Shown: piece by piece, positions 1 through 13,100 of the stretch
Layout of the letters: the number at the start of each line of letters is the position of its first letter
Numbering within the stretch: the first letter of the stretch is position 1
DNA from: Brachypodius melanocephalos
Lineage: Eukaryota > Chordata > Aves > Passeriformes > Pycnonotidae
DNA: 64,000 nt
Assembly: GCA_013398615.1 (NCBI GenBank)
Contig: VZSR01002145.1
Coordinates: forward strand, 1,792,577-1,856,576
Reading direction: 5' to 3'
The notes under the pieces: model-generated
Databases searched by the model: none
Told to the model about the DNA's origin: nothing
What the model saw: only the letters and a program-made list of their open reading frames with translations
Translations under genes and position numbers: made by a program

Positions 1-3000
1 ACAAACAGAGATGTCAGAAGTAAAAGCAGCAGCTTATACTGAGGCTCCACCTGATGTGGTTTTTATGCTCACCACCTCACATTCAGCTAAACACGATTCA
101 ATTATTAATTGTGTTACCCTTCTGTAGCTCTTCTGGTACCTACAAAGAGCCTTTACTTAGTGAAACACAGGCACAAGTCATGAACAGCAGTATAAAATCT
201 CCATGTTAGAACCCTCCAGTGAAGACACTTCTCTTTTGTTCGTGCTGTTGTTTCCCCAAATTTCTTTATCAGGGCTGAAATCTCCTCCAGGCTGGGCTCT
301 GATAATCTCAAAGGCATCAGGGGGATGGCAGCAGGAAACCCCAGGACCAGGCTGGCAGCAGAGAGGGGAACACCAGAGCCCTGTGAGTCACTGCCCCATC
401 ACAGGGTGGTTTCCACTACAAGGCAAAATTAAGGACTGGGAGTGCCCAAACAAAACCAGAGCTGGCCCAGGCACACAGGGCTGTGGTGGCAGGAAGGGGA
501 TAAGGGAACACCTAAAACAGAGTGGCTACACCAGATTGACTGCTGCTCCTGCAGAAATCCTCTCCTTGTCCATCTGTCCATCCATCCCTCCCTCTAAATC
601 ATTAAAATCTGTCTGCAGGCAAGGCAATGTCAATCAGTGTACAGCAGGATCTCATTCTACACAAAACACCCTGACCCTCACCTCCATCCCACTCGGAGAC
701 ATAGCATTACCCAAATTCTTGAATTTCCACAGGGGCTCAGATCAGCCTCTTCTGTCACTAAACTTTAATCCATTTACAAATGCTTGAAGAGCTGAGTTAT
801 TAAAACTGAATTTGTGCTTTATTTGGACACAACAATTGTAGAGGCTTCAAGGCAGAGATTTGAATTCCACACTTTTTTATGTCTAATCCTTCTGTCTTCA
901 CCAGATGCCTTCAAGGCTACACTGCCCATGTGAGCAATTTAACCTTCATGTTACACTGGAATCTTTTTAATTTTTTTGAAATACGCAGCTAAAATATCCC
1001 CTCACTTCTGCTGAACTTTGTACATCTCAGCTGCCATAGCAGATGAGCACCAAAAACTACATTTATACATTATTTCAACACAACACAAGGATTGCTCACG
1101 AGATGAACAGAGGAAAGGGATTCTGTGAATAATGTCCAATCTATCAGTATTTAATATCTGTAATTAAAACCACAGGCAGCTGGCATTGCTTGGAGTTTAG
1201 CTGCTTAATCATTCCTTGAGCAGAGTTTATAAACTCTGAATAGTCATGTAACACATCATTGCTAAGCAAGGAACTCCACATTTTTTCACGTTGGTGGGGC
1301 ATTTGGAAAACTTCTAATAACATGCACCATCAAAAAGTGATGCAATTTCGTGTTTTCCAAAATTACTTCATGCTGTTGCAGCTTTACTTACAACAGCCAC
1401 ACCCAGGCAGAATCACAGCAATTTGCATTTTAGAATGTAAAATTTACTGTCATTATATAGCACATAGTACTTTTTTCTTATAAAATTTAAGCCTGACATG
1501 TTCTGTTTCATGAAGAGTATAACAAGATTTAAAAACCAAAGCTGTGCTCATGCTTCCCACCAGCTGAGCAGCTTTCCTGCAGTTTAACAACACAGACACA
1601 TCTCAAAATTTCCTTTTATTAATATCTTCAACTCCATTCTCCCAAGAGATCCTCCCACAACATTACTGTCCTGAACATGTAAAAAATGTTTAGTGTGCAG
1701 GACAATCACCCAAATTGCTGGACCAAAGTTCTGCTGGTTTCACTCCTCTGTTTCATGTCCCTTTTAAAGCTCCTGTGTTTCTAATTCAACAAATTCCTAT
1801 AGGCCTCTTACTCCTGAGAGATGAAAAAACATTATTCACAAGATGCAGAGCACACAGCCCAGCAACCTGAGGCTCCAAATGATCTGTTTTAGTGACTGAG
1901 AGGCTGAAAACTGATGGCTTTTAGCTGCCTAATGACTTTGCCTGCCTCTCTCCATCCTGAAGCCAGGAATTACAAAGCATCCCTTGACTCAAATCCCAAT
2001 TTTGGCCCAATTCACAGTTTTCAAGCTCACAGACTTGATAGTGCACTGTCTGAGTATGAATGCTACAAGTACATCATAATTTGTACTCGAATTTTGAGAT
2101 GAGTTCTGATGAGAAGCCATCAAAAACCAATTAGGAGTCTCCCATTAATTTTATTTCACCACCTGGAAACCAAGAACTGCTCTATAACCATCATGAGTGT
2201 TAAAAGAGAGAATCATAACCAAAATTGTGGCTTTAAGGACAGATTTTTTTAAAAAAAATAAAATAAAAACCAGCCAGCAGACAACAGAATCTCTGTGACC
2301 AAATCAGTAATTTAATCCTTAATACTGACATAAAAGGGATATAAAAGTACAAGTTAATGCAGAACATGAAATTCTCAATATTTTATACTATTTCAAGCTA
2401 ATCATACATTGTGAAACATACTTTTTTTTGTTTCATCTTAGGAGTTATTCTCAATTCACAAAGCATCCAGAAAACACTCCAAAATTCACACTGAACACAG
2501 GCTTCAAGCTCTGGGCAAATCAGACCCCTCCTTTCCCACTGCAAATTTTCCTGCTAAGCTTTAAACACCCACATAAAAAGCCAACTGTTTACAGAAGTAA
2601 AGTAGTATCATCCTCTTTGCCAACACTCAGGAAAAACAGGGGGAAAAGAAAGAATGGAGAAAAAAAATCAAGCTCAGGAGAAGGAACCCTGCCAGAGTGT
2701 AAAACCTTCAGCAATGCAACACTTCGGCACTCACATTATCTAAATAAAACTGCCAGACTTGCACACTGCCTCTGAGGTCAACAGCTCTGAGGATGCCAAA
2801 AATAGAAGCTGTGACTACAAATGACATGGAGCAAGAGATCATTTGAAAGGTCTGCTTAATCTTTGGTCCCTCTACCAATAACATTTTGATATCTCCCTCC
2901 AGAAAGGGGTAACTCTATTAAAAATAACTTTGTAAACACGCATGTGTGTAGGTTTGTATTACTATTTTTTTTTAGATGTATACACATGTATGTATGTTTA

Positions 3001-3486
3001 TATCCATGCTGCAAATTTTGATTCTGGTTATTTTTCAGCTCATTTATGCACTTATTATGAACAAATTGTTTTTTGAGAGCTTGTAAATGTTCATCTTTAG
3101 AAAACAAAGTAACAGCCAATGGAATCTCAAAGAAATCAACAGCAAGTGCCATCTCTGGAGTAAATAAAATCTGTTATTATGGTCTTGTTACAAATTCCCA
3201 ATCTTTTAATTGCCCAAATTTGCATCTGGATATTCAGGTTTACTTCAAAATCATCTAGCAGGTATTAATAGGGTTGGGAGCAGGTGTCAGCCCAGCACAT
3301 CCCTGACCACCCACTATCCAGTCTGGAAAACCATTTTCAGGCAGAGAATGTGCATTGTGATATTGCATAAAAAATGGGAAACGATTCAACCAATCCCATA
3401 ACCATTTGTGTGTGCGCAGCAGCATCCAGCTGCCCATTTATCCACTGCTTTTGGCTTCCCAGGAAAACAGCAAGTTCACAGCTCAC
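1..3486 (-). other. USP32: USP32 intron 2 (5' part, runs off left edge)
   Basis: AT-rich intronic sequence downstream of USP32 exon 2. I looked on the minus strand for the next USP32 coding exon, expected to begin with an Ile-Tyr-Cys-Ser-Phe-Gly-Gly segment, and did not find it, so exon 3 lies beyond position 1. I see no conserved coding segment, RNA gene or clear transposon here. Open frames of 60-194 codons on either strand show no recognisable domain. Confidence 0.8.
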
Positions 3487-3614
3487 CTCAGCAACTTTGG
3501 GAGGGACCCCATCACCCAGAACTTCCCTGATGAAGCACTGCTGGGTCATATAATAGGAGAGGCCACAAGTTCTCTTGAAAGCATCTTTGAGCCTCTTCAG
3601 TTCTATGTCTGTAA
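3487..3614 (-). CDS. USP32: USP32 coding exon 2
   Basis: This 128-nt exon encodes residues 20 (completed) to 62 of ubiquitin carboxyl-terminal hydrolase 32. The reading starts with TDIELKRLKDAFKRTCG and ends with GDGVPPKVAE, near-identical to the mammalian protein (one Val-to-Ile change by memory). On the minus strand the acceptor is a pyrimidine tract ending in CTCAG and the donor is GTGAGC. The exon begins in phase 1, supplying the last two bases of the Val codon opened by exon 1, and ends on a codon boundary. This part of USP32 precedes the EF-hand, DUSP and catalytic USP domains, which are encoded outside the window. Nothing is broken. Confidence 0.97.
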
Positions 3615-6600
3615 CTGAGAACAGAGGGAAGAAAAAAAAATGGTCAATAAAGATGTTGCAGAAAGGTAATAGCTTAAGGAATCTCCAAATCCTCCGCTCC
3701 TTACGTTTACCTTTACAATAAAAAGACACGAAGAAATTAAATGCATGATTTCCCCTAAAGAGTGGGGAAATATGACTGGGGAAAATGAGATCTAATAATC
3801 TAATCTTGCTTGAAAAGAGAGAAGGGAAGCAGACCTGTGGTTACCATCAATGTGAACAACAGCTCACTGCCTAAGTTTTCTGACTACAATAGTGGATTGT
3901 AATTTGTTCTAAATTCAGCACCATTCTTGTCACACAAAGGAAAATAAGGCAGCTTTATGATCAATTTTGCATTGCATGTGAGCCAGGGAAATTATCTGCA
4001 ACCAACAGTGGTGGATATTATTAAGAACAACATCTTTCAAGCAGTTTCATCTATTAACCAGTCTGCTTTTCTGTATTAAAACAAATACTTTATCACCACT
4101 ACAAGTTCACGAGACAGTGCAGCGAGGTGTGATTTAATTGGAATAAAATGTTGGACTACATGTTATTCTTCACCCAAGACTCCCTTGCACAGCCAAAATC
4201 TGCTTGCCAGCTACACCTGTTCAAACTTGTTCATAACTGTAAAGGTGGAAAATGTGATGACATCCTGCTCATCCTGGCCTGGGAGCTCCCTGGAAAGAGC
4301 TGCCTTCGGATTTTACAAGCACAAAGCAACTTTCCAAGAAAGTGTTTAAGAAGGGAAGGATCTCGTGGAACAAAACAAGCCCTCTGTCCAAAGCCAAGCT
4401 GTAGAGAATGGCCCAGGATCCCCTGGAAGTTCTTGAGTGGTGCAGAAAAAGCAATTTACCATGGAGAAGCCCAGGGAAATGATGCTGCACACGGGAGCTG
4501 TGTGCATTTTCCTTACCCTGCTATCACAAGCCAGACAGAGACAACACTGCCATGGCCAAAGGCCTGGTGAGCTTTTTGTCAGCCAAAATAAAACAGAGCA
4601 CTTCAGGGCTTAATCCAGCACTCAGTAAAACATCTCCTTTTCAGTTAATTCATTCATCAAAAGCAAAAATCAATCCTTAGAAGTAAATCACATTAAAACA
4701 TTCCTCCCTAATTTTAATCTGAGTCAACACTGAAACAGATGTTGGCTCCACTTAACAATTGTGTTAAAACCAGAAATTGGGTTATGTTTCCTCTCAAATT
4801 TTATTATAGATTCTGGGTACTTCTGACCATAAAGAATTAAAAGAAAAAAAATCAAAGTATCTAAGAGAAGTGTGACCCACACAGCACCAGAGCTATCAAT
4901 TAGCACAGTGGTGATTATCATTAGCACATATCTTGTTTTACTAAAATGAGCCTGCTTTAATTACATGGCAGAAGAATGTTGATCTCATACTGTTACCTGG
5001 CTTACGAGGTGTTTAAATTCCATTATTTCACATCACCATCCACCCAGAGTCACCGTGTGCCTTTACAGGTGATGCTTTAATGAACACTCAGGCAAGGAGG
5101 AAATGAAGAGAAGTGCTTCACCTCCCATCACCTTTAAACACAACAAATCCTCAGCCAGCAGGGACAACTCCCCACATTTAATGATGTTGGGATTGCTCAG
5201 GGAACATGGAAAGGGAAACTACTGGCTTTGTAATTTTGGCAAAGCAAAGCAAACAACCTGGATCCTAGACTAAATCCAACAACAGTTCTGGGATGAAAAT
5301 ATTCTCATTTCTTGCAGTTTTTACATGCCTGCACATACACACATTATCTTTAACAAAAATAAACTCTGTGCTCTGGTTTCTTCTCCCCCTCTGGTAATTT
5401 TTTGATCTCTCCACCATTTAATCCAATCCAGTTCAGGGCTTTTGGCAAAAGTTTTTATACAAACACAGCATTTGCTAAGCTGATGCTTACAGCACCCCTG
5501 ACTGCCCAGTGTGCACTCCAGGCAGTGCTCAGGAGTAGGAAAATCCCATATAAAGGTATTTTCCATAACCCATGGAGTAACTGGCGTGCCAGCCAAGGTG
5601 AGGGGAAGGTTGGGAACATGACTTGTCACGCAATATTCCCAAGATCTTCAAAAAGAGCTGCACTATCAGTGTATTTAACAGGAGTGATAAGTTGATTCTG
5701 CCAGTCCATGCTCCATTTCAAAAGCAAGTTATTATTGCCAGAGCCCACTCAGGATTATTGTTTGCAGGCAGAAACTACAAAAAAGGTCATGGAATAACAG
5801 GAAAGGTAATTACTTCCATTCCTTCCCCAGGAGCCATTAAAATGACTGATGCTGGCCATTTAAAATCATCTGCAAAGCTTTGTAAAGATAAGTTCATTAT
5901 ACATTTAGATCCATGCACATGAAAGTACAACTGAAATGAGCAGAGTATAAATCAAAGATATTATCAATGTTTACTACGAGTCTGGAAGGCAAAATATTTG
6001 AATACAAAATCCTAACACCAAAGCACCAATTATTCAACAGAGATAGAACACGATGGCGTGTTGAGAGGAAATAAAACCAAGTCTTCAATTATTAAAGGAA
6101 CATTTCTAGAAGCAATACATCTATTACTATAATAATATTAGAAATTAGAACACTCTCATCCCCAGAAGCTCCCTTTTTTCACTCAGTTCCACAAGCCCAA
6201 CACACAGGAAGCGTCACAGAACACACAGAGCTTTTTCATCCTGCCTTTAGACACCAGTGTGGTTGACAAACCTGTTTCCCACACTGACTGACGTTCTTTC
6301 ATTAGGAATATTCACTTTTTCCAAAGGCACAGATTCCCCAAACCCTTCCAGGAGCCAGTTGTCTACAAACACCTCTGAGAAGAGCATTCACAGCCTGCTG
6401 TCATTAGACACAGGAGACAGACACTGCACTCTGGGGTGCACCCTTGTTGTAGTCACAGCCTGACAGGGAAAAACAGACCCTGACAACTTCCCAGGATGAG
6501 CTTGTGGTAGTGAGCACAGCAAAAACCATCTTCACATCCCACCTGCCAATAACAGGTGCCACAACCTCGATATTATTGCAGGGAAAGCGACTCAGTTGGC

Positions 6601-9600
6601 AACTCACATTTAATTCTTTACACCTCCAGACCACACAGGTGACCTTTTTTGACTATGAGGTTGATTCAAGGCAACAAAACCGAGCTTCAATAATTAGATA
6701 TTGTGGGATAATTCTTCAAAATCTCTCTGCCCACTTCCAAAAACCAGCAGCAAAACAAAGCCCCAGACTGTCAGTGTGTCTGTGTCAACTTTGCTAACAC
6801 AAAGCTCCTGGGCCACCTCAGCTGGAGGGTTTCCAGTGAAGCTGCAGACAGTTTAACAGGAGATTAGTGCTGCATCCAACTCTCCAGGGAATATTCCAGC
6901 TCCAGTTTGTTTAATAAAGTTTAAATGAAACCACACAACCTCAGCTAAAAATGTCACCCGGCTTAAAGTAATTGTAACAAACCTTCAGCTCACCAGCTGC
7001 CCAGGGTATTTTTAGTTTCCCAGTGTTACTTAAACTTCAGGCTGTTTATATGGATGTCCTATTGCACTTTTTTTCTGTTTGAATTCCCATCTATTCAGGT
7101 AATGAAATGTGTGGTGCCTTCCAGAACTGCCCCGTGCTGGAAACCACCTCGTTCTGCTCTGCTTTCACATATTTGTCACAAAGTCATCCTGGAGTTTTCC
7201 TTTTGGACTAAAACTGTATCTGAAACTCAGAATTATGCAAGTCCAACTCTACACTTAAACTTTGTTTTGTCACCCCTATAAAACTCCAAACTAAGCTGGT
7301 GGAAATGAACCCTTCCCTTTTGCTGCCACATTCTCCATTCATTTTAGAATCTCTATTCGCTTGGGACATTTTTTTCTTTCCACATCCTGTAGCTCTAATC
7401 CTACTCCCACCTTCTGGGAAGGTTCTAAAATCCCCTGATGTAGGTTTGGGGTATGGCACCACCTCTGTCCCCTCCAAAAATCCCACTGAAAGGCCAATTT
7501 TTGACAACAAAAACTGGGCAGCAAATATCTGCCTCAGCAAAAGCTGCTCTGCTGTTACCAGGCTGCTAATGAAAATTATTAAGAGTCATCATAAAAATAT
7601 AACTGCATGGCTAAATACAAGTAATATTGATATTTTTGCTTGTTCACGTCCTGTTTTGGAAAAACAGAGAGGAGAAAATGGTTACATCAAAGCCAATTCC
7701 TCACTAATCAAAGTACTCACACTGCATATTCTGTGATTCTTCTTTAGAGGCCTCTGAATCTGAGCTAAGGTTTGCAAAAATTACCTCAATAAAGTGTTTT
7801 ATTCAAACATTGTAAGAAGGGACGTAAAATCTTCCTTAATTCTATCTGGTTTTGATGATGCAACTGTTGAACATAAGGAATGTAAGAACTGCCACACACT
7901 ACAGTCTCAGCTTAAAGGTTAAAAGGAGTGGCTGGTCAGGCCCAGTGGAGTTATTACAGCTTAGATAAAAATTATGATACATCTTATCTGTGATACATGC
8001 ATCAAGAGCAAACACAATAAATGTATTTAAAATTCCTATTTAATATTTATTTGCAAAGTCGGTCCAGCCACAAAAACACTTCCCTCACAAGGCTTTCCCC
8101 CAATCCTTCAAAATGAAAGCACACTGATGTAAAATGCTGAGAAACAGAGGCTGAGACCCAAACCAGAGCTTTCCAAAGCAGCCTCTTGTCTGATGGAGCA
8201 AAGGTGACAAACAAAAGCATTTGAACTCTTAACACTGCCTGAGACATCCAGGCAAGAGACACTTAACCTCTGCAGCTCTTGTCTCAGCACTGAAATGGAT
8301 ATAAATTCCAGCCTCAGACAGATGTGTGACAAATGAGCTAAGATATTGGGTAAAAGCACTACAAGCTACCACTAAAAAGCTGATTTAATCAGTGAAAAGG
8401 GCAGAACTCCAAGTGTTTAACTGAGGGGAAGGTGGAATTAATCTGTCCTGGCTACTATAAACTGACCAATTAATATCAGGTAGAACTAATTGGACACAGA
8501 AACACCTCCAGAATCACAAAAGCTCTGTGCAGACCATCACTGCTATTAGGAGGAGCAGCACCAAAAAGGTGATCTTTGTCCCAAAAGCCTGAAATACTTC
8601 ATGTGACTACGTGAAAATAAAGGATTTATTCTGGTTCACAGGTTCCCAGCACAAAACCCAAAGCAGTCCAACCAAGGGAGAAAACCACAATGTATTGACG
8701 ATGCTGAAAGTCAAAAAACAGGAAACAAAATATTGCATAAGCAGGAAGAGAAAACACAGATTAAAAAGGTCAGTCAAGGTGAAGGGTCAAGAATCTTTCC
8801 AGCCCATCTGACTCAAGTACTGGTAATTTCCCCCAGAAATGGAAGCATCAAAATGCCCCCGAAACTCTCCAAATCTGAATTTCCAATGTCACTGCTGAGT
8901 GAAAAGCAGTTTGCTATGTCAGTGCCTTAAAAAACACAATCCCACCAGCCCTGCACATCACAAGTACACAAAGCAGGCAATAATTTGCAACCATCAGCAT
9001 AACATTGCATTTATTCTTGACTAAAAATAACCAAACCTGAATTCTAATAAAACTGACAACTTGCTCATCCTTCAGAAAGCAATAAAAAAAAATCACCTGT
9101 CTCAAGTTCTTCCTCACTTCCAATTCAGGTTTTTTTCATAATTCTAATATTTTGATTTTTAAGTGACAATTTTAGAGGTTCAATATCAAACTCACAGGGC
9201 ATATAATTCTCTAACCAGACAATTATCTTCCCTGTAATCACTCGCTCAATATTTCCCTTAGGAATCTTCATCCTAGTTATACATGGAAATTTTATTACTT
9301 TTTTCATTAGTCTTTATTGTGACTTAATGGCTGTGGTTATGAAGTTGTCAAGAACCAAAGCAATTACTAAAAAAGCTTCAAAGAGGTAAAATGTGCAAGT
9401 GAAAGTAAAGTGTGTTTGGGAACAACCCCAAATTGGAGGAATCAACTGCAAAATACAATTGAGATAAATGAACCAGCTATGACTAAAAAGTCAACCTCCA
9501 CACCCACACACCCTCGCTAAAAAGGAATCCATTTGGGAATGTTTTGGGAGAAAACACAGACTAAAAATTCCTGCCTTCCCTAATGGAAAAATGAATGCAC

Positions 9601-10127
9601 TCTTAAGGAATCTTTCATAAGTGGAATATGAGAAATGGCACCACTCAATTTGCACAGGGCACCTCCATTAGGGCTTCACACGACATTTAGCAATAACAGG
9701 AATTTAAGGGTAACAACACCACGGTTTGGGTATTTTTAAAAAATGGAATTATTCAATCCAGCTGTTTGTTTTTCCTCTCACCTATTCTTTGGTTATGGTA
9801 GCAGTGGCTCATCCTGTGGATAAAGCTTTCCCTGGTTTCTATCAGACCTTCCCCTAATGCATATCAAAGGTTTAACATCTCCTGTGCAGGGAGTGCAAGG
9901 AGATTTAGCCATTACAATGGGATTTGCCAATTTTCTCTAACACGAATACTTAGCATTTATGTGATGCTTTTAATCTTCAAAGAGCTTACCCCTCCCAGTC
10001 CCCATCCCCAAAAGAATGGCAGTATTCCCAACCTGGTTTATCCTCTCTAGCTCCATCAGGGCACGTTGCTGTTTGGATTAACTCTCCCAGTAAGCCCAGT
10101 GTGGAGAGGAACTGGTACAGAACAGCC

Positions 10128-10185
10128 AGTGAAATAACAATAATAACACTAATAATAATAGTAACAACAACAACAGTGAAATAAT
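10128..10185. repeat. AAT/AAC trinucleotide tract
   Basis: A run of AAT and AAC triplets flanked on both sides by AGTGAAATAA (near 10128 and 10175), giving the tract the look of a small insertion or slippage event within a duplicated decamer. Confidence 0.7.
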
Positions 10186-13100
10186 CCTGCCATTATCTGA
10201 GCATGGAAATCTTATTTTAGATGCTCAGGAATTAAAGGAGCTCCCTGGTCCAACCATATGAGCCATGGGATAAACCTGAAAGAACCTGAAAATTCACCAA
10301 ACTTTGCAGATCAGTAAAATCTATTTTATCATTTTTACAACTGCAAATTTAAGCACAATAAACTGCAGTATTATATACTAGGGACAAAAAGTGATTCCTG
10401 TTATAAAGTAAAGAATTGGTTAACTCATTCTCCAGGAGCAATTTCTAGCCCTGGATCATCCCAGGATGTCTCCTTTCCCACTCATGGGCCCCTGTCCTCT
10501 GCTGGCTGGGAAAACAGGGAAAGTTTTAAATAGTTTTAAAATGGTTTTAAAATTATTTTAAACAGAGCAGGCATCATGTTGAGCACCAGCACTGAGAACG
10601 CTGAACTACCCTCCAAAAGATAACATGGACTAAAAAATAATCTGGAACCTGGGATGCCCATCTTCACCTGAGCTCCCAACATCTGCTTTCCCTTTCCACT
10701 GCTATTTTCCCCTGATGCACCTTCATAGTTGTGGTTTGTCCATGATTTCCCAGGTGAATGTTTTAGCTCTCAATCCTTCCAGCATTTAGAATTAATGTTT
10801 AGTTCTGTTTAGATTAGAAACTAAACTCTGCTTTTCTGAGCTGTCCCTTCATCAGTTTTCCTGGCAAACACACTGAGAGTTTGTGTTGTTATAGGTGAGC
10901 AGAGCAGCTTCTGTCACAATTCAAAAAAGCTGCTTCTGCTTTATTACCACCATGAAAATAATCCAGACATTTCTGCTTGTTAAAATTCACAAAATTACAA
11001 TACAGAACTCATTTCCAAGAAATAAACACCCTGTTCAAATGAAAGGCAAGTGCCAACTCTGTAAATGCAAACACCACATAAGGACCGTGCTACAACATAA
11101 ATTGTAATATAACAAATATTTCATATCCTGTCTCCCAACAGTGCCAAAGATACTAAATGCAGCTGTACTATGAATTGTTCTTTAAATGAAAAATTACAGT
11201 CTAAGCCTGAAAGTTAAACAGGAGCTACAACTTCTACATAGGAAAGCAGAGTTTCCCATCACCTTCAGTGAGGATGAGAGGCAAGGAAGGAGCTCTAATT
11301 TGGGATTGCTGGCATAGTTTTGATCACATATTCACTCCAGTGTTGGCCTCTGGCAGCTAAAAGAGCCAAGTCTTGTAAAGCACAGTACTTACATACTATG
11401 ACACGAGTAATAAAAGATTCAGATAATATTTATACATCGCTACATCTTCATTTCTAAAGTCAGAGGAAAAATATGACTCACTTGCAAGTCAAGTGTTCTG
11501 GCACAAGCTCTCCACACGTGTGTATTCACATGGCCAAGAAAAGGCTCTCTGCTCCCAGCCTTCCTATTCCCAACTCTTGGGGACACATCTGTCTAAAATA
11601 TCTTCTCAAACTCAGATATAAAGGGAATATTTTAGTGTCAGGTCCCAAATTTCTGCCTCCTGTCGCACTAACACATACATCAACACAAGCCTGATCTACA
11701 ACCTGTGAAAGGCTGACAAACACCAGCACAATCACAAATACAGACTGGGCTAGGGAGTGAAGAAATAAAATAAAAACCACCATGTGCTTAGTTCTGGGAC
11801 CCCATTACATGTTTGGTAGAACACCAAGAACTGAATCAGAGCTTTATTTTTTATCAGACAATAGCAAACAATTAGCATTCCTATTTCCAAACTCCATTGC
11901 TGTATCTCCTGTTAACAGAATCCTCAATTAACATCCCAGGATTCATATTTAGGATTACCCTGAAAGAAGCCATTTTTACAGCAGTTTGACATTACAGGAT
12001 TTCTCACTGAAGATATTCAGCATCAGATGTACATTATTCCTAAGGCACTCCATAGGGAAGGATGAAACAGCATATTCAGATCCACCCTGGAACAGCTGCA
12101 TGGAAAAGCAGCTCCAGCCATTCCAGTGCCACCGAACAGCCTGGATGGATGGGATTACTCCAATTCCAGAGATTCATGTGAACACACTGCCCATTGTTCC
12201 ACAGAAACAGAAAAGGTGTCAGAATGACTTCACACCAAAGAGCCCCAGTGCCCTGAACGGAGGCAGCAGCTGGAATCTCTCCCTGAATCCCTGGAGAGAC
12301 TCACGAGATATCCTCAAGGACATTACAGTCTCTATTAGCAGCAGTGCATTTACATAATAAATTATCAACATTTTATGATTCTATATTTATCAGATATCTT
12401 CAATTCTGCTTCTTAACCTCTATCCCTGTAACACTGTGGCCTCTGCAGATGTTTCTCCTGTGTTCTGCACTGGAATTGGTGCATGTTGTGCTTTCTTCCT
12501 GCTCTGCCCTATCAGTATCACAATCTACTCATTATTTAAAAAACAACATTAATTCTCACAACACATTTGCACCACAATTCTCTACCCAAGGTGATCAGAA
12601 GACAATGTTGAATTGCAGGCAACAAAAAAAGTGGGGAATTGGTTAACACCAAAAAGATTGTAATTATAATTCTTCAGGCAAAGACAAATCATGTTAGCTG
12701 CAAGATTGGAAAACAGGGACCAAAAAGTGCTCACATTACTCTTCCACTGATAACAACCCCCCCAAAAAAATCCTGGCACAACACAGACCAGGCTGCCCTG
12801 ACTGCACCAACTGCTGCTCATTCGTCCTAAAGCACTCCTGTTTCAGCTGCACAAAGTGCAAATCCACTTTTTCAATTTTTAAACTAAAATCCAGGATTTA
12901 ACTGTATCACATCACGAGGGAAAACGTGCTAGAAATCACGACAAGACTAGGAAATTTCCAGAGTAAGATTTTGCTTCTGGATAATACCTAACAGCTAGAA
13001 ACAGGGATTGAAAAGAAGTGCTTCTTCAGCCCAAAATACATTCATGATGCCACATTCAAGTTCATTTTTAGAACAAATTCAATCTGCAAAACTCAAGTTC

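Noticed and set aside
3255..3729. 130-codon minus-strand frame treated as one gene
   Set aside because: Only the 128 nt between splice sites match USP32; the flanks are intron read-through.
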